From Triplophysa rosa (taxonomy: Eukaryota; Chordata; Actinopteri; Cypriniformes; Nemacheilidae), in NCBI RefSeq assembly GCF_024868665.1, contig NC_079907.1, forward strand, positions 16,797,223 through 16,861,222: a stretch of DNA of 64,000 bases, in the 5' to 3' direction. Shown in pieces: positions 46,801 through 58,130 of this stretch. Below the pieces are notes generated by a model. The model was given only the letters and a program-made list of their open reading frames with translations, had not been told where the DNA came from and made no database searches. A program made the position numbers and the translations under genes. Within the stretch, counting starts at the first letter, position 1. Every line of letters starts with the position of its first letter.

Positions 46801-47916
46801 GAGCAGCAAAGGATTGTGGGTAAATAGGTTGGAGTCAATATGGAAAGGCGGTGCGCTACCATTTGAGGGCAACCTCATGTCAGGAACCCTTACGGAGAGT
46901 TAATGGGTGTGTTTTTAAAAGACACAAATAGGAAGAGATTGCGGGTGGAAAGAAATCTGTGTATATCTGCTCTCTAATGAACAAAATTGTTCCTTTGCCT
47001 CTGGGAACTGGCAGAGGAATCGAGAGGCACTTTGTCATGGGTCAGTCTGTTTTTTTCTCAAAATAAAATAACAGAAATGTAACCTTCCAATTAATTCCTA
47101 TTTACACATCCCTGGCTCCAGTTTCCAACTGGGGAGAAATCCCCGGGATTATTAACTAATTCATAATTCCTACAGTGATGCTATTAATTTGAAATTAGAC
47201 AAACAGATGGGCAGCACAGGAGTAAAGGTGCCCACCATTTCGACAGCTCTTCTGCGCTAAAATTAACGAGGTACCCCACTCCGCACGCATAAGCAGTCAC
47301 ACACATGCACAACAAAACAGTACAGTGGCCAGGTTTTTTGGAGATATGTGTCCAGTTCTGCCACTTTTCTCTCATCTCTGACATACAACAGTAAATACTG
47401 CCAGAGATTAATGCAGTTTGTTTGCTTTTCATGTCATTAACGCCATCATCAGGGACCTTGCACAACGGCTTTACAGTTTGTCACCTGCTCCATGCTACGT
47501 TAAAAAAAATATATGAAGTCATGGCTTTTAGAGTTGGCAGAGTCTATGCACCTAGTGCTCTGGTCTGGGTGTATACAAGCAGTAATTCTAAAGTTAAAAG
47601 GATTTTGAGTTTGCTTTGTTAAAAAAAATGTTAAGGGATTGTTCACCCATAAATGGAAATTAATGCATAATTATGTTGTTTCTAACCTGTATGACTATAT
47701 TAAATGAAATCAAAGGTTAGATAGAATGTAAGGATTCTGATTCAGTCCCCATTTGTTTTAAAATCTTTTTGCCTTACAATGAAAGTGAATGGGGATTGAG
47801 GCCTGTAAACCTCTCTTCCCATCTCCTTCTGTGTTTCACGTAGTAAGTACAACAAAAGGGAAAGGTAGTACTGAGAGAATTTTCATTCTGGACTTCCCAT
47901 TTAAAACACAGGGAGC
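43876..47916. other. No gene recognised; AT-rich non-coding DNA
   Basis: No coding region is supported. It contains the 29-bp tandem repeat annotated separately. A pair of GGAAATC-GTCGTAG repeats lies at about 45,893-45,943. A relic of the common fish AAGGGATTGTTCACCCATAAAT repeat lies at about 47,632-47,800, next to the DIRS/hAT junction. Confidence 0.5.
45156..45243 (+). repeat. Three-copy 29-bp tandem repeat
   Basis: The unit GTTTCAGTGTTTGAC(T/A)AGCTACATGACTA occurs at 45,156-45,184, 45,185-45,213 and 45,214-45,243 (one extra A in the last). Confidence 0.9.
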
Positions 47917-47930
47917 CAGTGATGGAAAGT
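47917..47930 (+). mobile_element. hAT terminus split by DIRS copy C (left scrap)
   Basis: CAGTGATGGAAAGT continues after the DIRS at 53,977 with CAAATACTTTTGTTACTGTACTATA. Joined through the shared AA, the text resembles the end of a fish hAT (CAGTGATGGAAAGTAAC). The rest of that hAT was not found; the gypsy element begins at 54,002. Confidence 0.5.
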
Positions 47931-48210
47931 AACGTCTTGGTTACGGATGTAACCTCGGTTCCCTGATGAAGGGAACGAGATGTTGTGTCGAACCGACAGA
48001 ATGGGGTTTGTCTTGAAAACCTATCATCTTCTGAGTATTTAGAAAAGGCCAATGAAAATTGGCGAATGAAATTTGCAAGCCGGGCTCCTCCCCGCATGTC
48101 CGGGTATAAGAGGGAAGCCGGCGTGCTCATTCATTCACCTTTGGTCTGAGGAGCCTAAGCATCCTCCCCCGACCGCTGGGGTGGGCGGCCAGTGTTGTGG
48201 CATGAGGGAT

Positions 48211-48315
48211 ACAACGTCTCGTTCCCTCCATCAGGGAACCGAGGTTACATCCGTAACCAAGACGTTCCCTTTCTGTCGGTCTCTCGACGTTGTGTCGAAC
48301 CGACAGAATGGGGTT
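48211..48315 (-). repeat. DIRS copy C internal complementary region
   Basis: Sequences complementary to the two ends meet at TT 48,265-48,266 on the plus strand. The palindromes seen in copy A (GTTACATCCGTAAC and GGTTCC/GGAACC arms) are conserved. Confidence 0.82.
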
Positions 48316-48999
48316 CCTATGGAAAACGCCACAGCACTGAGCCGCGTCACAATCTCTGCGGAGCGACGTTGACTGGCCTGGGCGAGTCAGACGAACACGC
48401 TAGCGCGAAATTATGACCTTCCAGTGGAGAGGAAGGGGGACCCAGAGCTTTCCACAAAAAGTTGGGAAGCCCCCTAACGCCGGCCGTCACGGGCGGAGGC
48501 CTGATTCTCTAAATGGCGAGAAGCCGCCCGGCACCGTACGGGCCACTGGGTAAGCATTATTCCCCCCTGGGGGGGAAAAACGCTGCAGAGGCCACTACCT
48601 ACCGTAGGGAGGAATTAGTGGAGACACCACATGGTCTCACCATCAGGGGAGAACTCATGGGAAGAATGTGCGGACTGCAGGAGTTAACCGCAAGGTGGGA
48701 GTCCACCTGGGGAGGTCATGGGTTGCCAAGGTGGGAACCATTCATGAGGATACATCAGACGGAACAGCCCACGGAGGGGGGGTTACCACGTCTGGAGCAC
48801 TAGGTCCGGTTAGAGCTATGTGGGAGATAACTCAACTGTTCCCCGGCCTAAGGGGGCAGGGCTGCTCTGCCCAGCCTGTCCCCTGGAAGGGTGCTTAGTG
48901 ATGGATGGAATGCCTGTTCTTTACCCGAGGGGAAAGAAGTGAGGCGGGATCGCCACTGCTCCCCCCGGAGGGGGAAGGGCTTCCGCAGGCGTACGCCCT

Positions 49000-49966
49000 A
49001 CCGGCTGCCGGTCCCACACCTTGCCAGGATGCGGGCTGACACCGGTTCCGCGCGTAGGTATTAGAACCTCACGGAGTTGTTAGGCATAGCCCAACCCGCA
49101 GCTCTGCAGATGTCTGCCAGAGAGGCGCCCTGAGCCAGTGCCCACGAGGGGTGTGCCTCACCCCCAACGGGCAGGGGCGAAATGAGATCGGTATGCCCTA
49201 ACGAGGGCATCCACGATCCAGTGCGCCAGCCTCTGTTTGGAGACAGCCCTCCTGCTGACCTCCGAAACAGACAAAGAGCTGCTCAGAGCTTCTGGGCTCT
49301 GCGTGCGGTCCAAGTAGAGGCGCCGTGCGCGTACTGGACACAACACGGATAGGTTGGGTCTTCCTCCCCGGTGGGGAGCGCCTGCAGGTTCACCACCTGG
49401 TCTCTCGGGAGAGTGGTGGGAACCTTGGGCACGTAGCCGGGGCGGGGTCTCAAGATAACGTGAGAATCCCGGCCCCGAGTTCTAGGCAATCTGTGGACAC
49501 GGAGGGTGCTTGTAGATCCCCTACCCTCTTGGAGGTGAGCGCCATGCGGAAAGCCGTCTTTATCAAGACTGAGAAAGAGCGGCAACCCCGAGAGGCTCGA
49601 AGGGGGCGGGGCCTCTTGAGGCCCGCCACCTAGGTCGCAAGAGGGTACGGAGCGCGGATAAGGTGGTCACCCTCTCGCGCCCCTTAGGAACCTAATGACC
49701 AGGTCGTGCTGTCCCAGAGGCTACCCAGCACTTGGGTCATGATGAGCGGCCGTAGCGGCTACATACATTCCCAGTGTGGAGGGGGAGAGGTTACTCCCCC
49801 GTCTCTCTTGAGGACGGGACAGCTCGTACCCGACCGAGCAACTCCGCGGGTCTTCTCGCCGAGAAGAGCACCAGGACGAGAAGAGGCGCCACCTATGGGC
49901 GTATAGCCGCCCAGTGGCCGAAGCCCTAGCCTGAGTGACGTCCCAACCGGACCGGGGGTGGGTCAC
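49000..49966 (-). pseudogene. DIRS copy C tyrosine recombinase (same dead active site as copy A)
   Basis: The N-terminal domain reads VTQARASATGRLYAHRWRLF and NLSPSTLGMYVAATAAHH. The TGA after RGARG is the same as in copy A. The HxxR block is deleted (about 19 nt missing at about 49,147-49,163), and the nucleophile codon is TAA (plus-strand TTA at 49,061-49,063) where copies B and D encode tyrosine. LYLDRTQ and KQRLAHWIVDA blocks are present. It cannot recombine DNA. Sharing these exact lesions with copy A implies that they were already present in the common progenitor. Confidence 0.87.
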
Positions 49967-50189
49967 TCAGGATCTCCTCGTCCCGTCCAGACATGGAGAC
50001 CAGGTTTTGCCTGGGATGCCGTAACGTGCCCCTTCCCCTGGGGAAGCTGTCCGCCAGGGGGAGCGGCCAGGGGGGAGTTGTTGTCAGAGCCTCAGCTCCG
50101 AGAACCAAGTCCTGGTTAGGCCGAAGGGGCGTAACTAGTACCACTTGATGCTCCTCTTCCCTGGCCTTGCACAGGCCCTGTGCAATGAG

Positions 50190-50960
50190 GCTCACTGGGG
50201 GGAAGCGTACTTCCGCTTGTCCCGCGGCCAGCTGTGCGCAAGGGCATCCGTGCCGAGGGTACCTCGGACAGGGAGTACCAAAGCGGACAATGGGTGGAGT
50301 CCGGGGAGGCAACAGGACCACCTGTGCCTGGCCGAACTGCCCCAAATGAGCCGGCTGCGCGGGGAGGGAGTCGCCACTCTCCGCGAGGCGTCGACTGACG
50401 AGAGAGCGCATCGGCTGTCTGGTTCAGGACGCCTGGGATGTGTGTGGCTCGCAGGGAGCTGATCACCTGCTGACTCCAGAGGAGGAGGCGTCGGGCGAGT
50501 CATGTTAGCTGCTGTGAGTGAAAGAATACGCCACAGCAGCTGTGCTGTCCGACCGGACCAGCACGTGCTTCCCTGCACGAGAGGTAGTAGCCTCCTCAAT
50601 GCAAGTAGCACAACCAACAACTCTAGGCAGTTGAAATGCCAACGCAGGCGGGGGCCCGTCCACCGCCCCGACACTGCTTGCCCGTTGCACACGGCACCCC
50701 AACCTTGCAGGGAGGCATCCCAAAGGGGACCCCTGTCCGCAAGAAGGTCATGGAGACCAGGGGGTTAGGGTGTGTCGGCAGAAAAGCGTGTGACCATACG
50801 CCTGCTGCCGGTGTGCCACGCTCTCCAAGGAACTTGACTCTGCAGCCAGTGTTGGAGCGGTCGTATGTGCATCGACCCGAGGGGGACCACCCCCGCCGAG
50901 GATGCCATGTATCCCAGGAGCCTCTTGTTACAGGGGGACCGCTGACTGTCTGATCTTCAG
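50190..50960 (-). pseudogene. DIRS copy C RNase H region
   Basis: On the minus strand, LRWHFNCLELLVVLLALRRL (another frame) precedes HVLVRSDSTAAVAY, which ends in FTHSS-stop, exactly as in copy A. The final block SLRATHIPGVLNQTADALSR is in a further frame at about 50,400-50,466. The region between is rearranged identically in A and C. Confidence 0.78.
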
Positions 50961-51145
50961 GCAGTTCAACACTGATCGGGCGCGCTAGTCAGTCGCGCTG
51001 CCTCTGGGAGGCCGCGAGGGTGCGGGCTTCCTCGTCGCGGGTCTCGCGCCCCCCCCGGGGGGTGAGCGGGGCCGCTCGTGAGGACAGAGTCGAGTTCCAT
51101 ACCGAGAAAGAGGATGCTCTGCACCGGGGAGAGCTTGCTCTTTTC

Positions 51146-51652
51146 TCAGTTGACCTGTAGCCCCACCGATCTAGGTGCCGGAGCACCAGGTCCCTGTGTG
51201 TACACAACAGATCTCGAGAGTGTGCCAAAACTTGAGCCAGTCGTCGAGATAGTTAGTACCCGCACACCTCCTTCCCTACGGGGAAGGAGGGCGGCTTCCA
51301 CGACCTTCGTAAAGACTCGTGGAGACAGGGACAGACCGAAGGGGAGGACCCTGTACTGATATGCCCGTCCCTCGAACGCGAACCGTCGGAACGGCCGATG
51401 TCGAGGGAGGATCGAGACATGAAAGTACGCGTCCTTCAGGTCGATTGCCATGAACCAGTCCTGACGCCTGACGGACGCCAGGATGCGCTTCTGCGTGACC
51501 ATCCTGAAAGGCAGCTTGTGTAGGTGCCTGTTCAGAACACGCAGATCCAAGATAGGGCGCAACCCTCCGCCTTTCTTGGGGACAATGAAGTACGGGCTGT
51601 AGAACCCGCTGAACATCTCGGCCGGTGGGACGGGCTCGATCGCTCCCTTCAC
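51146..51652 (-). pseudogene. DIRS copy C reverse transcriptase (168-codon open frame)
   Basis: This is the best-preserved DIRS RT in the window. Blocks in order: VPPAEMFSGFYSPYFIVPKK, GGGLRPILDLRVLNRHLHKL, AIDLKDAYFHVSI (motif A, catalytic Asp), FRRFAFEGRAYQYRVLPFGL, SLSPRVFTKVVEAAL (motif B), GVRVL. The frame then shifts: one base is missing so that the catalytic NYLDDW (plus strand 51,237-51,254) is out of frame, the same lesion as in copy A at 5,371. Without frameshifting no active polymerase is made. It follows gag (higher coordinates) and precedes RNase H. Confidence 0.88.
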
Positions 51653-52099
51653 CAGAAGGGAGGCGACCTCCGCCCGAAGTACGGGGGCATCCCTGCCTCT
51701 GACTGAGGTAAAAGGACGTCCCGGAACTTGGGCGGACGTGTAGCGACTGAATCGCGTAGCCGAGACGGATCGTCTTCCTCAGCCAGCCTGACAGTCTGGG
51801 GGCTCCCAGAACTGTGACAGGGGGACTAGAGGTTGATCTGCTTCATCGCCCCCGCGGAGGGTGGTTCGATGGCTAGCAGTACGGATTCCTTGCCGGGGGA
51901 GGCCCCCCGGGGAGGAGATCGGCTCTGCCATATTTCCTGCCTGGCGACTGCGCAGCTCAACGCACTGTCTGACTGAGAGTGCTGAGGGCTGGTGTTTATA
52001 CTCGACATTGCGCTTTGCCATGACGCAACGTCGAGTTTGCCGTTCACCGTCGTGCAGAGGGTGAGAGCGGCTGAGGTAACCCAGAGAGAGAGGAAACTC

Positions 52100-53610
52100 T
52101 CCTTTTTGAGAGTAAGTGGGCGCCAGCCCCCCAGAGGGGGCCAGCAGATGGAGGGACGGGGCAGGAACCGTCCCTATCCGACCTACCAGCGCTGTGGCTG
52201 GGGTCGGGCCCAATGGTAGCCTCGATCCCCCTGAGGTGATCCCATGACAGCCGCTGCCCCCGGCTGCTGATGGGGCGATGGTCTCCTCTTCGCTGTCTCC
52301 TCCAGGTCACTGGAGGGCGTTGAAGAGGACCAGGGCTGCTGGGAAGCAGACAGTGCACGGGACTCGACGGCCGAGGCGGCCGAGTTGCGGCACGGAGGAC
52401 TGCTTTTTACTGTCGAGAACCCTCCACAGTAACACCAACCAGCCCCCCCTTGCGAGACGGGTACGTCGAGAAAGCGGACCTTCTCAGCGTTACTCATCTG
52501 CGCAAGTATCGGCCAGAGGAGTTCCTCATGGACCACAAGTGTGGACATCGTCCGACCCAGGGCCCCCGTGGTCACCTTGGTCGCCCGTAGAGCGAGGTCG
52601 GTGACGGCGCGGAGTTCCTGCATAAGCGCTGGGTCGGTCTTACCCTCGTGGAGCTCTCTCAACGCCCTGGCCTGGCAGGAGCCATAGCGTGGAGAGAGGA
52701 GGCAGCCTGGTCCGCCGCAATGTAAGCTCTCGACACCAGAGATGCCGAGACACCACATGCTTTGGACGGGAGTCTAGGTCGAGCCCCCCCAAGTGGCCGC
52801 CACCTACGGGCACGAGTGCACCGCGGCGGCATACTCCACCTGGGGGACACCGACGCATCCTCCAGCTGTCTCAACCTCGAGGGAAGAGAGGGTGACAGAA
52901 CTTTGTTTGACGTGAAACGTGCCGGAAAGGGCGTTCCAGGTCTTGCAAAGTTCCTCATGCACTTCCGGTAAACACGGCACTGGGGGCGGGCGCGGCTTGG
53001 AGCCGCGCTCAAACCCGAGGCGCCATGTAGCCAGCCGCGAGCGCCGGGAGAGGCAGTGCGGGCACTGCAACCCAACACTCACGGCGGCCCGGGAAAGCAT
53101 GGCCGACATCTCGACATCCGCTTTTTCCTGGGCTCGACCCCCCGAGGGAGGGAGCCCGAAGAATCGTCGGAGTCGGATGGCAGTACGTCACCCCCCGATG
53201 CTGCAAGAGACCTCTCATCATCACGCATCGTGTCCGAATACGTGATTGAGGAATAAGACGGCGGACCGTCTTTTTTGGGGAACGGTCAGACAAGCGAAAC
53301 GAGGTGTGAACGGTCCGTGAGCCGTGGCTGGCGGATTATCGCTCACAGTAATCCTCATATCACCCTCGCTGCTTGCCATAGCGGACGGCAGGGCCGTAGT
53401 CCTGCCGCCACGGAACGGGGAGCAAACGAGGTGGTGGCTGAGTCCCGTGGGAACACAGCCACCTGTGACGCAACGTCTGAATCGTCACCGCCCGCAGTGC
53501 GGGCAGGACGTATCCACAACGTCTGCCCCAGCGTACTGGAAGCAGGCATTGTGTCCGTCCCCCTCCTCGATGAGTGTGTTGCACCCATGAGAACAGCGGG
53601 ACAAGCCACG
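52100..53610 (-). pseudogene. DIRS copy C gag-like ORF1 region
   Basis: Frames on the minus strand carry MGATHSSRRGTDT, then in another frame ALRAVTIQTL after the CPHC segment, then MSAMLSRAAVSVGLQCPHCL, and the stretch 52,183-52,758. They align with copy A frame by frame, with independent small indels. The Cys pair (CPHCG) lies at about 53,490-53,510. The continuous homology over four copies with preserved Cys pair supports a Gag-like gene; the protein fold is not recognisable to me. Confidence 0.65.
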
Positions 53611-53774
53611 CTGGAGAAATTTGCTCTTTTAGAAAAGGAAATTTGCTCGAACACCTCCGGAACTGCCGAGACGCCCAGGGGAGAGTCACTGCAGGAAGGG
53701 ACCGTCCGCTGTCCACGTCGTAGATTCCAGCAGAAAGAATGATCACCCAGATCGTAGAGAAGCTCACCAGATGC

Positions 53775-53974
53775 GTAGGCTCTGAAGAACAAAAGGTGAA
53801 TGAATGAGCACGCCGGCTTCCCTCTTATACCCGGACATCCGGGGAGGAGCCCGGCATGCAAATTTCATTCGCCAATTTTCATTGGCCTTTTCTAAATACT
53901 CAGAAGATGATAGGTTCTCAAGACAAACCCCATTCTGTCGGTTCGACACAACGTCTAGAGACCGACAGAAAGGG
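53775..53974 (-). repeat. DIRS copy C left inverted terminal repeat
   Basis: It is the reverse complement of copy A 2,581-2,785, ending GACAGAAAGGG at 53,974. One difference (TCTAGAGAC for TCGAGAGAC) breaks the short terminal stem. Confidence 0.82.
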
Positions 53975-54001
53975 AACAAATACTTTTGTTACTGTACTAT
54001 A

Positions 54002-54099
54002 TGTGGCCATGTGAATGTGCACTCCAATAAAAGAGACTCAAACACAGCAGCACGTTTGTTACAGGATTCTTTATTTCCGACTACGTCACAAAGGCAACG
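54002..54099 (-). repeat. Gypsy 3' LTR remnant
   Basis: It starts TGTGGCCATGTGAATG and matches 60,601-60,698 with about eight differences up to ACGCA. After that the RT coding sequence begins without any U3, marking the deletion joint. The ORF runs through the joint (LGF followed by GVCVAFVT). Confidence 0.88.
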
Positions 54100-55564
54100 C
54101 AAACCCCAAACCCCAAAAAGGATTGCACTTCTTTCACTGACCTAGGTACTGGCCACTGCTGTACAGCGCTCACCTTGTCTGGATCAGAGCCTACCCCCTG
54201 AGACGACACGATATGCCCTAAAAATCTTACCTCACTTTGGAGAAAACTGCACTTCTCCACTTTGATTTTTAATCCTGCCTCCCTTAAGCGACTGAGCACA
54301 GTTTCAAGCCTGGCCAGGTGGCTATCAAATGTACTTGAATAGACCAACAGGTCATCCAAATACACCAGAACCATTTCAAACACCAGTGCGCCCATAACGG
54401 CCTGCATGAGTCTCTGGAATGTTGCCGGAGCGTTACAAAGACCGAACAGCATCCTCACAAACTCATACAACCTGAGCGGTGTAACAAAAGCGGTTTTATG
54501 TCTGTCCTTTTCATGGACAGCGACCTGATGATAGCCGCTTACAAGGTCTATGGTGGAAAACACCTGAGCCCTGCACAGCGCATCTAAGCTCTCGTCTATT
54601 CTCGGCAGGGGAAATGCGTCACGCTGAGTTTTTGCGTTCAGCTTGCGATAATCTACGCACAATCATAGATTTCCGTCAGTCTTCCAAACGAACACCACGG
54701 GCGATGCGTACGAACTGGAACTTTCCTTTATGACTCCCGTCTTGAGCAGACCAGAAATATGGTCCCTCACCTCCTCAAATTGATTTGGGGGTATCCTCCT
54801 GTATGCTTGGGTGACGGGAATTTCATCATTCACAGGAATCTCATGCTTCACCAGTTCGGTGTACCCAAGATCCTCACTCATAGCAAACACATCTGAGTAC
54901 TGCCTCAACAATGCTCGTAGAGCTACCTGTTGCTCAGGAGTTCCCACCATCTGTACCCTGTCTGAAGGACAACGGAAATCACTTGGTGTTTCTGTCATTG
55001 ATCTTACTCTGACAATGACTTCTTCATGATCCCCAGCCACCCACCTAAACGAGACATCACAGGTCCCACCCTCGACATGACGACCATGGGACAATACACC
55101 GAGCCGGGATTTAGGAGGCAGCCAGACATCCTCAGGTGATAGATTCAACACCTGCACCGGAAACACACGTTTGCTCAAAGATACTACTGTGGACACTACC
55201 ACCAATCCCCCGGCAATGTCGTGGCAGTTGGCTCGAGAACCATTACACCGTGGTTTATGGGCAGCTGCTTATGCACTCGAACCTGAATTGTGGAAATGGA
55301 GGCTGCAGGCACACGGGTCTTAAGGTTTCCAGCTACTCGAACTGTAGAGATCGGGCCAATTACGGCTGCCTCAAGTACCTTATTAAAAGCTGCTCGCCAA
55401 TCTGAATCTAATGTCCCTGCAAAAGCACTATCAAACTCAGCCAGGATCAGCTGCTTACAACGCTGAGCAATGTTCATGCCAAGATTGCCTGGGGGTGAAT
55501 GGTCAGCCCCTTCATCACCCTGGTCGCAAACTATTAAAAATCCACAGCCCGGTATCGTCACCCC
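54100..55564 (-). pseudogene. Gypsy Pol: post-protease linker and reverse transcriptase
   Basis: On the minus strand: TIPGCGFLIVCDQG and NLSPEDVWLPPKSRLGVLS (linker typical of gypsy Pol after the protease), YTELVKHEIPVNDEIPVTQA then YRRIPPNQFEEVRDHI (start of RT), FVWKTDGNL, a TGA stop at 54,663-54,665 where Arg is expected (CGA to TGA change), CVDYRKLNAKTQRDAFPLPR, FSTIDLVSGYHQVAV (motif A), FGLCNAPATFQRLM (motif B), VYLDDLLVYS (catalytic YLDD), and LGHIVSSQGV. Homology ends at VQSFLGF, where the LTR remnant is fused. One stop aside, the RT is well kept, but no RNase H or integrase follows. Confidence 0.88.
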
Positions 55565-58130
55565 ATCACCTAATACTAAAGATAAAACTCTTTTTAAATT
55601 GATTCTAGCTATTGTATATAGGCCTCCAGGGCACCACACAGATTTTATTAAAGAATTTGGTGGGTTCTTATCAGAACTAGTACTGGCCGCAGATAGACTC
55701 CTTGTCGTTGGTGACTTTAACATCCACGTAGATAACGTTACAGATGCCTTAGGAATGGCTTTCAAAGACACTCTTAACTCCATGGGCATTAGTCAACATG
55801 TGTCAGGACCCACTCACCTTCGTAATCATACTTTAGATTTAATACTGTCTTACGGTATAAATGTGGACGACGTTAAAATCCTTCAGCAGAGTGAAGACAT
55901 TTCGGATCATTATCTGGTATTATGTTTGCTTCACTGGCCTACGGCTGCAAATAAAACTCATTGTTACAAATATGGTAGAACAATAACTTCAACTACCAAA
56001 GATGCGTTTCTCGATAATCTGCCCGAATTGTCTCAAATCATGAGAAATAACGTTGAAGATCTTGACATTACCACTGAAAATTTTAATTCCACCTTCTCGG
56101 TAACGCTAGACACAGTTGCTCCTCTACGTTTAAAGAAGATTAAAAATGGCAGCCCCACACCGTGGTATAATGAACACACTCAGGCTCTAAAGAAAGCGGC
56201 CCGAAAAATGGAGCGCAACTTTAAGAAAACTAAATTAGAGGTATTTCGTACAGCATGGAAGGATAGTATTCGAAAATACAGGAAAGCCCTAATAACTTCT
56301 AGATCCGCCTACTTTTCATCACTAATAGAAGAAAACCAGCACAACCCTAGGTTTTTATTTAACACGGTGGCTAAATTAACAAAAAATAAATCGTCAGTGA
56401 CTTCTGATCCTGTATATCAGCATAGCAGTGATGAATTTATGAACTACTTCACATATAAAATCCAAGATATTAGAGAAAAAATTATAACAATGCAATCAGA
56501 AGTGAAACCCGCTGAACAAACTAACTACAGCGCCCTTAAGGAGAAAATGCAATTATTTTATACCGTAGATCAAGATGAGCTGTCTAAAATTATTAGATCA
56601 TCTAAATCAACAACATGCATACTAGACCCTATACCTACAAATCTACTGAAAGAGATGCTCCCAGAAATTATAGATCCTCTTCTTGGTATTATTAACTCAT
56701 CTCTGACATTAGGACATGTGCCTAAAGCATATAAGGTGGCTGTTATAAGGCCCCTTGTCAAAAAACCCCAACTCGACCCTAGAGAACTAAGGAACTACAG
56801 GCCTATATCGAATCTACCTTTCATATCTAAAGTTCTGGAAAAAGTAGTTTCAACTCAATTATGCTCCTTCCTCCAAAGGAATGACATCAATGAAGAATTC
56901 CAGTCTGGATTTAGAGCATGTCACAGTACAGAGACTGCTTTGATCAGAGTTACAAATGATCTGCTATTGGCGTCTGACCGAGGTTGTATCTCGTTATTGG
57001 TGCTGCTAGACCTTAGTGCTGCATTCGATACCATTGACCACAGCACACTCCTACATAGACTCGAAAATTATGTCGGCATTAAGGGAATAGCTTTGAAATG
57101 GTTTAAATCTTATTTATCCGACCGTTTTCAATTTGTAGCAATAAACAATGAGGTGTCACGCAAATCGCAAGTCCAGTACGGTGTACCACAGGGCTCAGTC
57201 TTAGGGCCTCTGCTCTTCGCATTATACATGCTACCTCTAGGAGATATAATAAAGCGACACGGAGTTAGCTTTCACTGTTATGCTGATGATACTCAACTTT
57301 ATATTTCCTCGAAGCCTCATGAAACACAGCAGTTCCATCGAATAATGGAATGCATAGTCGATATAAAAAACTGGATGAGTAACAACTTTTTATTACTGAA
57401 CTCGGACAAAACGGAAGTGTTACTTATTGGACCGAAAACTGCTATAAGTAACAACCAAGAATACTGTTTAACTATTGACGGATGTTCCATAAAACCCTCG
57501 TCGTCAGCAAAGAATCTTGGCGTTCTATTCGATAGTAATCTGTCATTTGAGAGCCACGTCGCCAACACCTGTAAAATTGCGTTTTTCCATTTTAAGAATA
57601 TATCTAAACTACGTCATATGCTGTCAATCTCAGATGCAGAGAAGTTAATTCATGCATTCATGACATCAAGACTAGATTACTGTAATGCACTGTTAGGTGG
57701 TTGCCCTGCAGGCTTATTACAAAAACTCCAATTGGTCCAAAACGCGGCAGCTCGAGTTCTTACACGTACAAAAAAGTATGAACATATTAGCCCGGTTCTG
57801 TCAACCTTGCACTGGTTACCTATAAAGCATCGCGTTAACTTTAAAATCTTGCTTATTACCTATAAAGCCTTACATGGTTTAGCTCCTCAGTACTTGAATG
57901 AACTCCTTTTGTATTACAGTCCTTCACGTGCATTACGCTCTCAGGCGTCCTGTCAGTTGGTAATACCTAGAATTTCAAAATCAAGTGCAGGTGGTAGATC
58001 CTTTTCCTATCTAGCGCCTAAACTTTGGAATAGTCTTCCCTGCACTGTCCGGGAGGCAGACACACTCTGTCAGTTTAAATCTAGACTAAAGACGCATCTT
58101 TTTAATCTTGCATACACTACTCTTCCATAA
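55470..58130 (+). CDS. LINE copy 2 ORF2: endonuclease (partial) and reverse transcriptase, 886 codons
   Basis: LINE ORF2 nicks target DNA and copies the element RNA there. The element sequence starts at about 55,565 (residue about 33, NTKDKTLFKL); the first 32 codons, including the Met, are antisense gypsy sequence and not part of the LINE. The endonuclease is 5'-truncated but keeps GDFN (81-84) and SDHY (145-148); the N-terminal ETWL block seen in copy 1 is missing. RT blocks: [34 protein letters not shown] (motif A), [16 protein letters not shown] (motif B), YADDTQLY (Y604, ADD 605-607), then the C-terminal YCNALLGG, LHWLPIKHRVNFK, PKLWNSLPCTVREAD, LKTHLFNLAY. No stop interrupts 855 LINE codons, so the insertion is young, though the nuclease is incomplete. 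The family is L2/CR1-like. Confidence 0.88.
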   Translation: MFMPRLPGGEWSAPSSPWSQTIKNPQPGIVTPSPNTKDKTLFKLILAIVYRPPGHHTDFIKEFGGFLSELVLAADRLLVVGDFNIHVDNVTDALGMAFKDTLNSMGISQHVSGPTHLRNHTLDLILSYGINVDDVKILQQSEDISDHYLVLCLLHWPTAANKTHCYKYGRTITSTTKDAFLDNLPELSQIMRNNVEDLDITTENFNSTFSVTLDTVAPLRLKKIKNGSPTPWYNEHTQALKKAARKMERNFKKTKLEVFRTAWKDSIRKYRKALITSRSAYFSSLIEENQHNPRFLFNTVAKLTKNKSSVTSDPVYQHSSDEFMNYFTYKIQDIREKIITMQSEVKPAEQTNYSALKEKMQLFYTVDQDELSKIIRSSKSTTCILDPIPTNLLKEMLPEIIDPLLGIINSSLTLGHVPKAYKVAVIRPLVKKPQLDPRELRNYRPISNLPFISKVLEKVVSTQLCSFLQRNDINEEFQSGFRACHSTETALIRVTNDLLLASDRGCISLLVLLDLSAAFDTIDHSTLLHRLENYVGIKGIALKWFKSYLSDRFQFVAINNEVSRKSQVQYGVPQGSVLGPLLFALYMLPLGDIIKRHGVSFHCYADDTQLYISSKPHETQQFHRIMECIVDIKNWMSNNFLLLNSDKTEVLLIGPKTAISNNQEYCLTIDGCSIKPSSSAKNLGVLFDSNLSFESHVANTCKIAFFHFKNISKLRHMLSISDAEKLIHAFMTSRLDYCNALLGGCPAGLLQKLQLVQNAAARVLTRTKKYEHISPVLSTLHWLPIKHRVNFKILLITYKALHGLAPQYLNELLLYYSPSRALRSQASCQLVIPRISKSSAGGRSFSYLAPKLWNSLPCTVREADTLCQFKSRLKTHLFNLAYTTLP

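Larger units (their letters stand above)
47931..53974 (-). mobile_element. DIRS YR retrotransposon copy C (full-length, inactive)
   Basis: A 6.0-kb copy in inverse orientation to A, with the same architecture: on the plus strand, right repeat (from 47,931), ICR (about 48,211-48,315), recombinase, RNase H/RT, gag, left repeat (about 53,775-53,974). It is nearly identical to copy A along its length and shares its recombinase and RT lesions, but its RT is better preserved. Junctions are again at TT (AA on the plus strand: AAGT-AA-C at left, GGG-AA-CAAAT at right). The flanks differ completely from copy A, so A and C are separate integrations and not a segmental duplication. Confidence 0.9.

Noticed and set aside
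55470..55564. First 32 codons of the 886-codon ORF as part of the LINE protein
   Set aside because: They are the antisense of gypsy Pol; LINE homology begins at about 55,565. The start Met is accidental.
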